64,000 bases of DNA from Clavaria fumosa (GCA_951802425.1 OX637797.1:434001-498000); one strand, 5' to 3'. Positions 9,922 through 21,800 are shown, counted from the stretch's first letter. Made by a program: numbers and translations. Notes: generated by a model from the letters alone, not told the origin.

Positions 9922-10774
9922 TTACTCTGTCTCTCCTCCAAAACCCTGCTCTTGAATAGGAGCCAGTGGGGATTGTTGCTGTTGCTGCTGCTGGGCTGTC
10001 TGGGCACCAGCAATTTCTCTCTCTCTCTCGTATATTGTGAGCTGGTCATGGAGCAGAGCCAGCTCATTCTCGTAGTCTTCTGCTTCGAGCTGCGCAGGGA
10101 CCATCGCACAGACCTGTGGCCTTGGGACATAGGGGTGAGTGTCCAGGAGGTGGCAGTTTCGGGTGATGTGACCAACCTGGCCACAGTGGAAGCATCGACG
10201 CTCGGCAGCAGGGGCACACATCTGGTCCACAATCATGCAGTCACCGGCACCAGCAGGATGGGGCAGGATCTGTGGAGCAGGAGCATGTGGCTGCTGCTGC
10301 GGGGCAGAAGGGAAGTGAGGTACAGGTCGTGGGGGCATCGGGTTTGGGTAGCGTGAGGGTGTGGGGAAAGGGCAGGGTTGTTGGACCTGGGGTTGGATGG
10401 GGCGGCCAGCATTCTGCTCACATACGATTGCATCAAGGCTTCTTTGTTGGGCATCCAACCGCTTGACCAATCCTTTCCACTTGACATATGTAGTCAGCAT
10501 TGGGTTGATGCCATAGATGTGACTCCAACCAATGCACCAGAATATCTGAATCCCCAGCTGGGTCCAGATCGGCTTTATGCATCAGTGTCTCAAACTGGGC
10601 AAAGAATTCCGCAGCTTCCAGCGGACCCTGTTTCAACTTCGTGATATTGTTCAGGGCTGTCACAGTGATGTTTGGGTCATCAAAGGCCCTCCTCAAGTCT
10701 GCAACGAAGTCCTCCCAGGTTCCAGCTACTCCAGCATTCAATATTTCATCAGCTCTCATGTTCACCCACTCCGT
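9922..10774 (-). pseudogene. Gypsy1 Gag, C-terminal part (split by Gypsy2)
   Basis: Two minus frames joined by a frameshift near 10500 make the end of Gag: a capsid block (TWEDFVADLRRAFDDPN), a Pro/Gln-rich linker and a CCHC zinc knuckle (CFHCGQVGHITRNC), then a poly-Gln tract. Homology ends exactly at 10774, where the LTR of Gypsy2 starts. The missing N-terminal part of the capsid resumes at 25015 on the same strand. Confidence 0.85.
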
Positions 10775-11303
10775 TGTAAGGATGATATGTTGTTTAAACA
10801 AGGAAACTTAACAGATATCGACTATCCGGATATTTTGGCATCCAAGATAATTACGCCCGACGCGATCCGATAACGATCCGATACTGTCCAATGACATCCG
10901 GAACATCCGATAAATATCCGACATCGGACTCTCCGGTCTCTAATTCCCTGTGATGATCACAACCCACAGGTCACACACACCGCCTATGCCTTTCCATTTC
11001 ATCACTCCAGCATGGTCAGCGCTCAACGCACTCACTATTCCATTCCCATTCCTGTATTTCATATACCATGCTGTAAATTTCATATTTTGATCCCTTTCAA
11101 GTATCCATTCATTGATACGTTTCAGACCCTTTGCACTGCCTTGCCCTTTGTTCCTAGTACTCCTTTGCTGTACCACCTACACTCTCCTTCAGTTTACAAG
11201 CGATCCGGACATGTGCTAGTCATCAGATATTCCTTCCCTCTGAACCGCATGACTCCTTTACAAATTAAAGACCCCTATATGACCCCTTGTACGATATCGC
11301 ACT
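10775..11303 (+). repeat. Gypsy2 5' LTR, first 529 bp
   Basis: It is collinear with 24091-24626 of the complete 3' LTR, from TGTAAGGATGATATG to ...GATATCGCACT, where the match stops. The remainder of this LTR is found inverted at 14846-15233. Differences from the 3' copy are mainly CpG transitions plus an 11-bp tandem duplication (GATCCGATAAC-type) present only in the right copy. Confidence 0.9.
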
Positions 11304-11878
11304 TGGGAACTTATTCTTTGTCTTACATGTATCACCTATGCCTTCCCACTCCTCAGGTGAAATTACTATGTACATTTGATATATTCATGTTTCACAGTCT
11401 GCCCTATGCCCTACCCTAGTAGCATATAAACCCCCATGTATCTCCATGATCCTCAGTTCGAATATTAACGTTATTTCTGGTCCTTGTCACTTGGTCTGTG
11501 TGTTAAGGGACTTCGTCCTCACTGTTCTCGACAGTCCCGACGAGTTCCGCAAAACTCCGGTGGACTCCGACAGACTCCGGGCGATTTCCCTTTGGACTTC
11601 GTCCTTCCTTGTCCTGGAAAGCAAAGTACCAGCAAGGTTAAATTGGGACACGTATACACGTGGTGGCACAACCCATAAGTTGAGGCCATAGTCCCACCCC
11701 CTTTGACCTCCTTCTAGTCCTTCTCCTTTTGTGTAGAGGAGAAGTCCTTGCACAACTCCGATCCGGACTCCGACCGGACTCCGCTCCGCTCCGGCTTCGC
11801 CTTTGCCACCCTCCTTTTTGGTCTCCTCTACACTACCCCTCCTACTCCTGCTTTGGAGCAAAGAATCAGATCTTAACA
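11304..11878 (+). repeat. Inverted piece of the non-autonomous element's LTR
   Basis: It is the reverse complement of 18068-18642, the part of the third element's LTR from its TGTTAAGATCTG terminus to the internal point TTCCCA. It joins Gypsy2 LTR sequence on the left (breakpoint 11303/11304) and Gypsy2 pol on the right at 11879. The bases GAAGG at 11879-11883 are one copy of the CCTTC target duplication in inverted form. Confidence 0.9.
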
Positions 11879-12905
11879 GAAGGCATCTTCCTGGGCTTTA
11901 ATAAGATAATGAACGAGTTTTTCTTCCTCTGGCCATAAAAATCCGGTGGGATTTGCGTTATGCGCTTCTTTCCGGTCTTGAGTATATCGGAGACCGGGAG
12001 TGAAATCGGGGGGGTGTGTCAGAAGAGTGGGGATATCGGAGAGGGGATCGGGGTGTTGTTGTCGGACAATCCGAAATTCTTCAGGTAGAGTTGCTTTGAT
12101 TGGGTTGACACGGTTTGCGACTTTCTTGTATTTCTTTCCAAGGTAAACTGGCATAACGATGTCTGGAGACGGTGTATTGGTTTCTGAGTTATTGGGGTAC
12201 ATTACGTGTGTGGTATCGTGGTACACCGGTGTGTATCTGGCGCTGACCAGGGCTTCACATGAAGTGCCCGAAATATCGGCAAAAGGAAGGGGATCGACAG
12301 GAACTAAATTTTCAAGAGAAGGAGATAAGAGATTGCGAACAGAAGTAGATAGAATAGCTGGAGACTCGTGTTTGTGTATAGCTTCCGTGTCCGCTTTGAT
12401 TGGAGATGGCTCCAGAATGTTGCGGTGATCCGGGGCTCCAGCTATTAAAAATCCGGTTGCGTTTTCTGAAGTTTGAGGTTTTTCCGGATCGGGATGCACT
12501 CCTTTGTCGGTACAATGATCCTTTCTCTGGTGTTCGGATCGTTCAGGATCAGGTCTTGGGCACCATGAGGATGGTCGATAGTTTGGGAGCCAGTAAGCAT
12601 AAAGAATGGGTGTCCGACGAGGACCTTGCAAGGTAGGGTATCAGCGACCTGCATTTGGACATGAAACATGCATGGACTGATTTGCAAGGGAAAGTTCTTT
12701 ATCAGTCCGAGTGTCAGGGCGATGGTACCGTGTGAGGACTCCATATGAATTACGCACTCGGAGTGCAGCGGATTACCGAGTTTCTCCCAAACGTCTCTTC
12801 GCATTGCCACAATCGAGCTGCCTTGGTCGAGCAAGCACTCCGCAGCAATCCGGCTATCCAATATGCCTTCTACAATGCAGAGCGGGGCGGCATCGACAGC
12901 TACGA
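11879..12905 (-). pseudogene. Gypsy2 protease and start of pol (inverted part)
   Basis: Read on the minus strand after gag and in the -1 frame: a retropepsin region with LLDQGSSIVAMRRDVW (glutamine where D-S/T-G is usual), a linker, a frame break near 12450-12500, then the segment leading into RT (NPTGFLWPEEEKLVHYLI, ending in EDAF). The protein stops dead at 11879 and continues, without loss, at 18899 on the other strand (FAWTETEKGRF). Confidence 0.85.
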
Positions 12906-14813
12906 CAAGATCGGAGGTGTCCGGGGTTGTAACATTTGTGTAGAGCGTATCTTGTACAGCGTATCTTGTACAGCGGATGCGGTGACCGGAACTCGGCAGG
13001 CGGTAACCATATCCTTCATCTTTTTGCGGATATCTCTGGAAATGGTGAGTAGTTCACGAGGTGTCATGCAGACCAGGATGTCGAGTGCGCGATCGAAAAC
13101 TTGCTGAACGGTTACCGGATTTTCGATCGGAGCTTGGTAATGATACTGGACTTCGGGTCGTTCGACTCGTTCCGGCTTTGATGGGCGAGTAACCTGGGGC
13201 GGCGTAATGACAACGGCGGGCGGGGGCGGTAACCTAGATGGCTGGTGATCGTTATTCCTGGGTGTGGGCGCTTTCCTTTTGCCCTTATCCACTTTCTTCG
13301 CCACATCATTTGCGAAGGTGCGGACCATATTTTCCAACGCGGTCATCTCGTTATCTTCTTCGTCCGATTCGTCTTCCATGTTCGGGGGGTGAGCGGATGG
13401 TCCGATTGGCTGTGCTTCAAATACCGTGGTTGTCGCCGGTTGCGTATTCTGGGATTGGTAGGTGGCGTAGTACTTGTCAAAGCACTCTGATAGGTTATTT
13501 CCCACAATAGTGCCTGGCAAGTATTGTCCGGAGGGAAGGCAAATTCTGCCTTTGGTGTTCCGTATACATTTACCGGACTTGATGTATTCGAGGGCCTTCG
13601 GACAAGCACTAACAAAATGACCTGGTTCCGAACAGAAATTACACGTCTGGCCTGCAGGGGAATTCGTTGTCTGAGGAGCAGAACATTTTGCCTGTTCGAG
13701 AGACTGGGCTGATAAAATTGATTCGAGGCGAGCCATTGTGGAGGCGAATGTTGCCAAGGCTGCGGACATATCAAACTCTTCCTTCTTGATCACTGGTTTC
13801 ATTTCTCTCCCAGGGGCTGAGGATGTGAAACAGATGGGTCCAGAGAATTGATCAGTTGTCGCAGAGTGCGGGGACGTCGAGGAGAGTAGGAACTCGGCTG
13901 CAGCATGTACCTCGTTCATGGGGTATGGATCCTCCAGATGGTGATTTGGTAGTATAATAATGAGCCGGCTTTCGATCCGGCGTCTTGTGTGATCCCCAAA
14001 TCCGAGGATGTAAAGTCGGTTTCTGTCGTTTGTAGACATACGTTGTGAAGTGATCAAGTGCGAAGTGATCCGGAGAAAGTCCCGATAGTATTCTCCGTGT
14101 TCTGCGCACGTGTAAACTCCTTTATGGGCCAAGTCCGATATGAAACGGTCCAAATTGGCAATAGAAAACAAACAGCCGCCATCAGAACCTGGGTAGAGAC
14201 GTCGGACAGCCGCTTTGAAGGTTTCCCAAGTCCATTCCGGATCCGGGGCTGGTGTGAGGGTCTCCCAGAGGAGACATGTGTCTGTGTCGAGGTAGTGCTT
14301 TGCATACCGAATTAAATCGGCTTCCGGAACATCTGGATTAATGCCGGTGAGTACAATGTTGATGTCCTCGAAGTACCGGTTGAGGTGTGTCGGTACTCCG
14401 TCAAAGGCAGGGGCCCCGTGAGCGCCACGGAGCGGATATCTTGGTTGATTAGCCATTGGTAATGGTGCGTGGGGAAGTTCTTGTGCGACGTCGAGAGGGT
14501 TCAGTGGTTCGTCCGTTGGGAATTGTAAGGTGTTCGGTTCGAGGGGTAGTGGTGTGAGTGGCGAGTGCGGTTCTTTGAAGATCAGTGGTAATGAGATAGC
14601 CGGGGTTGTGAAGCTCGTGTGGGAGTAGACAATGGATGAGATACTGGGAATGTCCGACGGAAGAAAGTGGGAAGTTTCAATTACTTCTCCGGGAGGTTTG
14701 GAGTGCGGTGGTTCTGTAATCCGATTCGGGTTTCGACTTCTCAGGCGTTCGGAGTGTCGAGGCTGGAAAGCGGAGGAGCCTCTGAGAATCCTTGAAGGCT
14801 GTAGTGAAGACAT
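12900..14813 (-). CDS. Gypsy2 Gag (637 aa, open frame, inside the inverted block)
   Basis: A 637-codon frame stays open although the pol half of the same element holds seven stops. The ATG at 14813 lies 33 bp from the LTR end. There is a Ser/Pro-rich N-terminus, a capsid-like helical region (about 150-300; PLRGAHGAPAFDGVPTHL, WTWETFKAAVRRLYPG), a zinc knuckle CNFCSEPGHFVSAC (about 391-404), then an acidic linker and a C-terminal helix block. Gag should form the particle and bind RNA. The frame ends at TAG 12900-12902, with protease-pol in the overlapping -1 frame, as in elements that use frameshifting. Without intact pol it can act only in trans, if it is expressed at all. Confidence 0.8.
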   Translation of the reverse strand: MSSLQPSRILRGSSAFQPRHSERLRSRNPNRITEPPHSKPPGEVIETSHFLPSDIPSISSIVYSHTSFTTPAISLPLIFKEPHSPLTPLPLEPNTLQFPTDEPLNPLDVAQELPHAPLPMANQPRYPLRGAHGAPAFDGVPTHLNRYFEDINIVLTGINPDVPEADLIRYAKHYLDTDTCLLWETLTPAPDPEWTWETFKAAVRRLYPGSDGGCLFSIANLDRFISDLAHKGVYTCAEHGEYYRDFLRITSHLITSQRMSTNDRNRLYILGFGDHTRRRIESRLIIILPNHHLEDPYPMNEVHAAAEFLLSSTSPHSATTDQFSGPICFTSSAPGREMKPVIKKEEFDMSAALATFASTMARLESILSAQSLEQAKCSAPQTTNSPAGQTCNFCSEPGHFVSACPKALEYIKSGKCIRNTKGRICLPSGQYLPGTIVGNNLSECFDKYYATYQSQNTQPATTTVFEAQPIGPSAHPPNMEDESDEEDNEMTALENMVRTFANDVAKKVDKGKRKAPTPRNNDHQPSRLPPPPAVVITPPQVTRPSKPERVERPEVQYHYQAPIENPVTVQQVFDRALDILVCMTPRELLTISRDIRKKMKDMVTACRVPVTASAVQDTLYKIRSTQMLQPRTPPILS

Positions 14814-14824
14814 TGTTATGACCC

Positions 14825-14845
14825 CCTCGCGGTGGGCTCCAAAAT
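14825..14845 (-). other. Gypsy2 primer-binding site (candidate)
   Basis: Immediately after the LTR end CTACTACA, the minus strand reads ATTTTGGAGCCCACCGCGAG. The TGG start and the position directly after the 5' LTR fit a tRNA primer-binding site. Its orientation matches the inverted gag, showing that this end was once the 5' LTR-gag junction of a plus-strand element. Confidence 0.6.
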
Positions 14846-15233
14846 TGTAGTAGGCTGTACAGGTGTTGGCTGCAAATAGATGTTCACGGCCGGGTTCTTC
14901 AGGGGGTCTTATTACACAACGGAGACACTAGACAAAACCTTGGAGGATGCAGAGATTGAGTGTAAGAGGTTTAGAAAATGAAAGTATACGTTATCCGGAG
15001 TATCCGGTATCAGATCCGGTAGAGTCCGATGTTCGGATCGAAGGTTCGAGGGGCTGGTGACGACGAAGGCCAGCGAATCAATAGGTACGACGAAGGGTGA
15101 GCTTGCTAAGGATCACAGCACAATGTGGGTGTTCAAAAAGCTGGATTTCCGTATAGTCTGGTACATACTTAAGTACATTTTTCTAAGTACAGCATACCCG
15201 ATTCTACGGAAATCTCCAGAAGCTATAGAAGGC
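14846..15233 (-). repeat. Gypsy2 5' LTR, last 388 bp, inverted
   Basis: It is the reverse complement of 24627-25014, from GCCTTCTATAG to CTACTACA. Together with 10775-11303 it makes one complete LTR (917 bp compared with 924 bp for the intact copy). The match ends at 15233, the second inversion breakpoint. Confidence 0.92.
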
Positions 15234-15501
15234 TGGGCAGTGGGCATTGTCCCAATGGTTGCTAACCATGGACTAGCACCAGGGAACATACTAGAAACAA
15301 AGTCCATATGGTCCGAAAGACCAATATTGAAGTCCGACGAAAGTCCGGACCGGAGCTTCGGAGTTGGAGCTGGAGCGGAGATGGAGCGGAGCGGAGTTCG
15401 GGCGGAACTGTGTCGGAGATGCCAGAGATGCTTCGGAGGTGCTTCGGAGGTGTTTCGGAGGTGTTTCGGAGGTGATTAGGTGACTGGATAGGACTGTGAC
15501 A
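15234..15501 (-). repeat. Remaining part of the non-autonomous element's left LTR
   Basis: It is collinear with 18643-18898, from TGGGCAGTGGGCATTG to ...GTGACA. With the inverted piece 11304-11878 it completes one LTR. It contains CTTCGGAGGTG-type short repeats, one unit more than the right copy. On the minus strand it begins TGTCACAGTCC directly after a polypurine tract, so by that reading it is the 3' LTR of a minus-strand element. Confidence 0.9.
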
Positions 15502-18067
15502 GTATCCCCCTCTTAGGGTCGAGCCCTTGAGACCCTTAAGTGACAGTATTTCACTGTGTGGGTTGGAGAGAGTTGGAGTTAGAGGTGGGTGGAACTGGAG
15601 CTGGAGTTGGAGTCAGAGGTCTGGAGCAGGTCGGAGATGGTGCAGATGGGTCAGAGGGTGTCGGAGATGTGAGGCAGAGGTGTGGAGCTGAGAGAATCGG
15701 AGTTTTGGAGCTTCGGAGTTTTTGAGCAGAGGTGTGGAGGTGAGGGAGTTGGAGTTTTGGAGATTCAGAGTGGAGGTACAGAGGAGCAGAAGTGTGGAGG
15801 GAGGAATCAGAGATGAGTGGAGGTGCAGAATTGAATTTTGGAGTTTTGGAGTGGAGTGCAGAGGTGTGGAATCGGAGTTGGAGCGGAGGTGCGGAGGTGC
15901 GGAATCGGAGTTGGAGCAGAGGTAAGGGAATCGGAGTTTTGGAGGTTTGGAGCAGAGGTGCAGAGGTGTGGAAATGGAGTCAGAGTCTCGGAGGAGAGGT
16001 GCAGAGGTAGCAGAGTTGGAGTCAGAGCAGCAGAGTAGCGGAGGTGCGGAGGTGCAGAGTGGAGGAGCGGAGGTAGTGGAGTCGGAGCAGTGGAGCGGAG
16101 GTGCAGAGGTATGGAGGTGCGGAGCGGAGGTGCGGAGGTGCGGAGTGGAGGTGTGGAGGTTCGGAGGTGCAGAGCGGAGGTGTGGAGGTAGCAGAGTGTG
16201 GAGGGGGGGACCACAAAAGGTCGGAGGTGCTGGGAGGCTCTGAGGACCTATTGTAAGTTCACTCACCCCCCCCTCCTACAAAATTTTTTATCTTAAGAAA
16301 AAATTTCTATGTTTTACTAAGGAATTTGTCAAGAAGTGGGCTAGAGTGGACAGAAGAGTCAAACAAAAGGAGGAAACAAGGAGTGTTGGAGTTGTACAAA
16401 GGCAACAATGTATGGAACAAGATTTCGGAGTTTTTGGAGCATCGGAGGAATCTCGGAGTTTCGGAGATGTGGAGTCCGAGAATGTGAGTGCGGAGATGGT
16501 CCGGAGCTGTGCGGAGATGTGGCGTGGAGGTCCGAGACCATGTCAGAGGAGTTCAGAGTAGTTCGGAGTAGCAAGGATTGCGTGAGCAACCTCGCTGGAC
16601 AGATGTGTTCACAAGATAGCAATCCTGAGAACTGGTGATGCAACCACAGTGGGCAGCATCCAGAATCGGGTCCAGATTCGGACTCGCTGCAGCAAGGATA
16701 GAATCGGAGTCCCGGAGTCGGAGTTCCGGAGCAGGTCCGGAGTATGCGCTGGCCAAGCGCGCATCGGAGTCTGTGCCCGGATTGGGCCGGAGTCGGATCG
16801 GAGTTTCGGAGTCAGATATCCGCGAGTGCGGGAGTCCTCGAATTGTTAGGCTTGTACACTGGACAATCAGCGGATTGTATATGGTACAGCCAGGTGTCCA
16901 AAGGACCAAGTCACACAAGGGGACAAGATCAGAGTTCAGAGGGCCATGTCGAGACAAGACAGTGGGCCACAAAGCAAGACAAAGTGTCCGGAGTTTGGAG
17001 TTCTGGACTTCGGAGGTCCGGAGTTTGACAGTCCGGAGTTTGGAGGTCTGGGGTTTGGAACTTTGGTGCTCAGCATTTGGCATTTCCCATCTCGGAGTTT
17101 CACAATGTGGTAATCCACAAAGGAAATGAGCACAAGGAAAGCTCAAAAAGGAGCAATATCGGAGTTCCGGAGTTCGGAGGTTCGGAGTTTTGGGGGTCTG
17201 GAGCTCGGAGTTCAGCATTTCCCGTCTCGGAGTTTCGCAACATGGTAATCCATGCAGGAAACGAGCGCAAGGAAAGCTCAAAATAGCAATATCGGAGTTC
17301 TGGAGTTCGGAGGTTCGGAGCTTTGGGAGTCTGGGGCTTGGAGTTTGGCATTTCCCGTCTCGGAGTTTCACAACATGGTAATCCACGAAGGAAACGAGCA
17401 CAAGGAAAGCACAAACAAGAGCCAGAGACTGGATATCCAGCATTCCCCATCTCAGAGTGGCAAGAGACGGAGTCCAGATATCTGGAGTTCGGAGTTTCCC
17501 GTTTCAGAGCCTCGCAACATCGGATATGAAGGAGGCGAGCCAGGGAGAACCCAGGAACAGGGGGCCAGAGTTCGGAAGTCCAGCATTCGGTGTTTTCCTG
17601 CCTCAATTCTCCCAACATGAAGGAGATGAGCTAAGGAGCACTGGGAATTGTTGGCTGGGCTTTGGAAAATGTCCTAGTTGTATCGCTGTGGACAGACGGC
17701 TTGTGGCAAATCCAGGTCCGGAGCAAATGCACACAAAGTGTGCTCGAACGGACCGGAGTTTCGGAGTGGAGTTTCGGATCGGAGGTGTGGATCGGAGGTG
17801 CGGATCGGAGTTACGGATCAGAGTTTCGGATCGGAGGTTAGGAAGATGTCCTAGTTGTATCGCCGTGGACAGACGGCTTGTGGCAAATCCAGGTCCAGAG
17901 CAAATGCACACGAAGTGCGCTCGAACAGACCGGAGCTTCGGAGCAGAGTTTCGGATCAGAGGTTCAGATCGGACCTTTGGCTTTTGCAGCAAGGAGCAAG
18001 GCAAGCAGCAGCACAAAGGGCAAGCAAAGGACCAGTTGTATACACAAGGTTGTTAGTTCAAATATAC
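15502..18067 (-). mobile_element. Interior of non-autonomous LTR element (LARD-like), GGAG-repeat rich
   Basis: These 2.57 kb between two matching LTRs have no gag, protease, RT or integrase similarity in any frame. On the minus strand the left edge is a polypurine tract (AAGAGGGGGATAC) before the LTR. The interior is dominated by CGGAGTTCGGAG and GGAGGTGCGGAGGTG motifs (15560-16240), a roughly 134-bp tandem unit at 17081, 17216 and 17349, and a roughly 177-bp unit at 17671 and 17848. Long minus frames at 15613-16266 and 16553-17443 are repeats of a few residues and not credible proteins. It was presumably mobilised by enzymes of another element. Confidence 0.75.
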
Positions 18068-18898
18068 TGTTAAGATCTGATTCTTTGCTTCAAAGCAGGA
18101 GTAGGAGGGGTAGTGTAGAGGAGAACAAAAAGGAGGGTGGCAAAGGCGAAGCCAGAGTGGAGCGGAGTCCGGTTGGAGTCCGGATCGGAGTTGCGCAAGG
18201 ACTTCTCCTCTACACAAAGCTTGAAGGACTAGAAGGAGGTCAAAGGGGTGGGACTATGGCCTCAACTTATGGGTTGTGCCACCGTGTGTATACGTGTCCC
18301 AATTTAACCTTGCTGGTACTTTGCTTTCCAGGACAAGGAAGGATGAAGTCTGAAGGGAAATCGCCTGGAGTCCGTCGGAGTCCGCCGGAGTTTTGCGGAA
18401 CTCGTCGGGACTGTCGAGAACAGTGAGGACGAAGTCCCTTAATGCACAGACCAAGTGACAAGGACCAGAAATAACGTTAATATTCGAACTGAGGATCATG
18501 GAGATACATGGGGGTTTATATGCTACTAGGGTAGGGCATAGGGCAGACTGTGAAACATGAATATATCAAATGTACATAGTAATTTCACCTGAGGAGTGGG
18601 AAGGCATAGGTGATACATGTAAGACAAAGAATAAGTTCCCATGGGCAGTGGGCATTGTCCCAATGGTTGCTAACCATGGACTAGCACCAGGGAACATACT
18701 AGAAACAAAGTCCATATGGTCCGAAAGACCAATATTGAAGTCTGACGAAAGTCCGGACCGGAGCTTCAGAGTTGGAGCCGGAGCGGAGATGGAGCGGAGT
18801 GGAGTTCGGGCGGAACTGTGTCGGAGATGCCAGAGATGCTTCGGAGGTGCTTCGGAGGTGTTTCGGAGGTGATTAGGTGACTGGATAGGACCGTGACA
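18068..18898 (-). repeat. Complete LTR of the non-autonomous element
   Basis: It spans 831 bp from TGTTAAGATCTG to GACCGTGACA on the plus strand (TGTCACGGTCC...TTAACA on the minus). The five bases after it, CCTTC (18899-18903), match inverted GAAGG at 11879-11883, the target duplication from insertion into Gypsy2 pol between the codons for AF and AW. Confidence 0.9.
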
Positions 18899-21800
18899 CC
18901 TTCGCTTGGACGGAGACCGAAAAAGGACGATTCGACGCAAAATACTTCGATCCGATTATCATCCTGACAGTTGAACATGTTCCTTGGATCTTCAAAAATA
19001 TACCGATTCCTCCCGGCATCTACGACGAAGTCCTGAAGGTCATCCGAGAAAAGATAGCTGCAGGAGTCTACGAAGAATCCAACTCCTCCTACCGGTCCCA
19101 GTGGTTTTGCATGTTAAAGAAAGACAGAAAGTCCCTCCAACTTGTACATAATTTCCAGCCATTGAACAAAGTCACTATCGGCGATTCCGTGGTTCTCCCA
19201 ATAATGGAAGTTTTTGCGGAATCTTTCACCGGACGCGGATGCTACGGATCTCTTGATCTATTCGTCTCCTTCGATCAACGATCTCTTGACGAACGGAGTC
19301 GAGACCTTACCACGTTCCAAACCCCTCTCGGAGCCAAACGGCTCACTTGCATCCCCATGGGATACACCAACGCGACGCAGATTATGCATGGAGACATTAC
19401 GCATATACTACAAGACGAAATTCCGCACGTAACCATTCCATTCGTAGACGATGTAGTGATTAAGGGCCCGGAAACCCGATATGAGCTTCCGGACGGCACC
19501 TACGAGACAATCCCGGAGAATCCGCAAATACGGCGGTTCGTTTGGGAGCATTTGAATAATGTCAACCGGGTGCTCCAACGAGTCAAAATAGTCAGAGGAA
19601 CCTTTAATGGCAAGAAAATGACAATTTGCACCCCTGAAACAATCGTTACCAGACACACGTGCACATATGAAGGGCGAGTTCCGGATGCTTCCAATGTTCA
19701 GCGCATTCGAGACTGGCCTCCATGCGAAACACTTACAGATGTATGATCATTTTTAGGCGTCTGCAGACTGCTCCGGATATTCATCAAAAACTATGCTGTA
19801 CTTGCCCGACCACTTGTCAGCCTAACTCGTAAGGACATTCCATTCAGGTTCGAAGAAGAAGAGCAAAATTCAATGGACTGACTTAAACACGCAATAGTCA
19901 ACTCATCCGCCATTCAACCGATCAATTACCGCTCTGGACGGCCTGTAATTATGGCTGTCGACTCGTCCAACATCGCTGTCGGCTTCGCGCTATTTCAAAT
20001 CGGACAAGATGGAATCCGATACCCATCCAGATTCGGCTCGATTACCTGGAATGAACGCGAGGCCCGATACTCTCAAGCAAAAATCGAATTATACGGACTC
20101 TTCCGCGCACTTCGGTCGTACCGGATTTACCTTATCGGCCTTCCGAAATTCACTGTTGAAATGGATGCGAAGTTCATTAAGGGTATGCTAAACAATCCGG
20201 ATGTTCAACCAAACGCTGCCATGAATTGATGGATTGCTGGTATACTACTCTTCGATTTCGACCTTGTTCATATTCCCACAGATAAACACACTGGAGCCGA
20301 TGGACTATCACACTGACGTGCCGCAGATGGTGAAGAAGACACCGAGTCCGAAGATCACGAAGACTGGATTGATCGGAGCTACGTATTCGCCATGGAACAC
20401 ATGAATCGAGCACCGGATGCTTCCTACCCATCCAAGACGCCACTTGCCGGCATCGCCCATTCTCACTTCAAAGTTTACACAGGATCGATGCTACTCAATT
20501 CGATGGTACCATCCAATGATTCACCGGCTCCGAATGAATCCTCCACCATCCTTATACCGCAACCCGATGCAGCAAAGAAAAGGGAAGAACAGATCCGCAA
20601 AATCGAATCTTTCCTTCGAAACCCGATCCGTCCTTCTGGCATTGACGCAAACCAGTTCCGACGATTAGTCCGCTCCGCATCCCAGTTCTTCATTCTAGAT
20701 GACAAGCTATGGCGTCACCGACCTAATGGATGCCACCAGGTAGTGCCTCCGGACCACAAACAGCTCGCAATTATCACAGAGGCACACGATTCACTCGGCC
20801 ACAAAGGCGTTTACGTTATCCGGACACGTATTCTAAATCGGTTCTGGTGGCCAGTGTTGGATCAAGACGTAAAATGGTTTGTCCGAACTTGTCACCAATG
20901 CCAGACTCGGCAAATCCGGAAGATTTTTATTCCACTGACGGTCGCCACACCGGCCGGTCTTTTCTGTCGAGCGCATATAGATACCATGTTCCTACCCAGA
21001 ACCCGCAGTTTCTGACTTCTTGTCCACGCCCGATGCTCATTATCCGCATATCTGGAAGCAAGACCGCTATGAAATGAGACCGCCCAACTTCTCGGAACCT
21101 TCATATTTGAAGATATACTGTGCCGATGGGGAGCTGTAGAAGAAATTATTACGGATAACGGTGCCCCATTTATCAAAGCCCTCGATTTCCTCAAGAAGCG
21201 GTATGGAATCCATCACATCCATATTTCCGGATACAATTCTCGCGCTAATGGCGTCATCGAACGTGCCCACCGATCGGTCCGCGAGTCATTAATCAAAGCA
21301 GCAGACGGAGATGAATCGAAATGGCCGGACATCTTACCCTCGGTCATTTGGGCAGAATGAACCACAATCCAACGATCCACCGGTCACTCTCCGTTTTACA
21401 TCGCACACGGCATCGAACCGCTTTTCCCTTTCGACATATCCGAAGCAACATATCTAATTCCAACTGCCGATGCCCCGATGACCACTCCGGAACTGATAGC
21501 CCTTCGTGCCCGCCAACTGCAAAAACGAGAAAAAGATCTAGCAACAATCGCCGATAAAGTGCTCACTGCCCGCAAACAATCTGTCAAGCAATTCATCGAC
21601 GCACACCGCAAGTCTATTATCGACTATGACTTCCAACCCGGATCGTTGGTACTGATCCACAATTCAGCCGTTGAAGTGGAATTAAATCGGAAAACAAAAC
21701 CGCGATTCTTCGGACCGATGATCGTTGTCTGCCGAACTCAATACGGCGCATATATCCTCTCGGAACTCAACGGCGCCGTCTCCAAAATCCACTATGCTGC

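Noticed and set aside
15613..17443. Long minus-strand open frames (217 and 296 codons) in the non-autonomous element
   Set aside because: Their products are runs of a few residues (Thr-Ser-Ala-Pro-Pro-Leu-His and similar) dictated by the GGAG repeats, with no domain and no plausible start context.
17081..17480. CRISPR-like array
   Set aside because: The three units are about 134 bp and nearly contiguous, with no short repeat-unique spacer structure. They are tandem repeats in a eukaryotic transposon.
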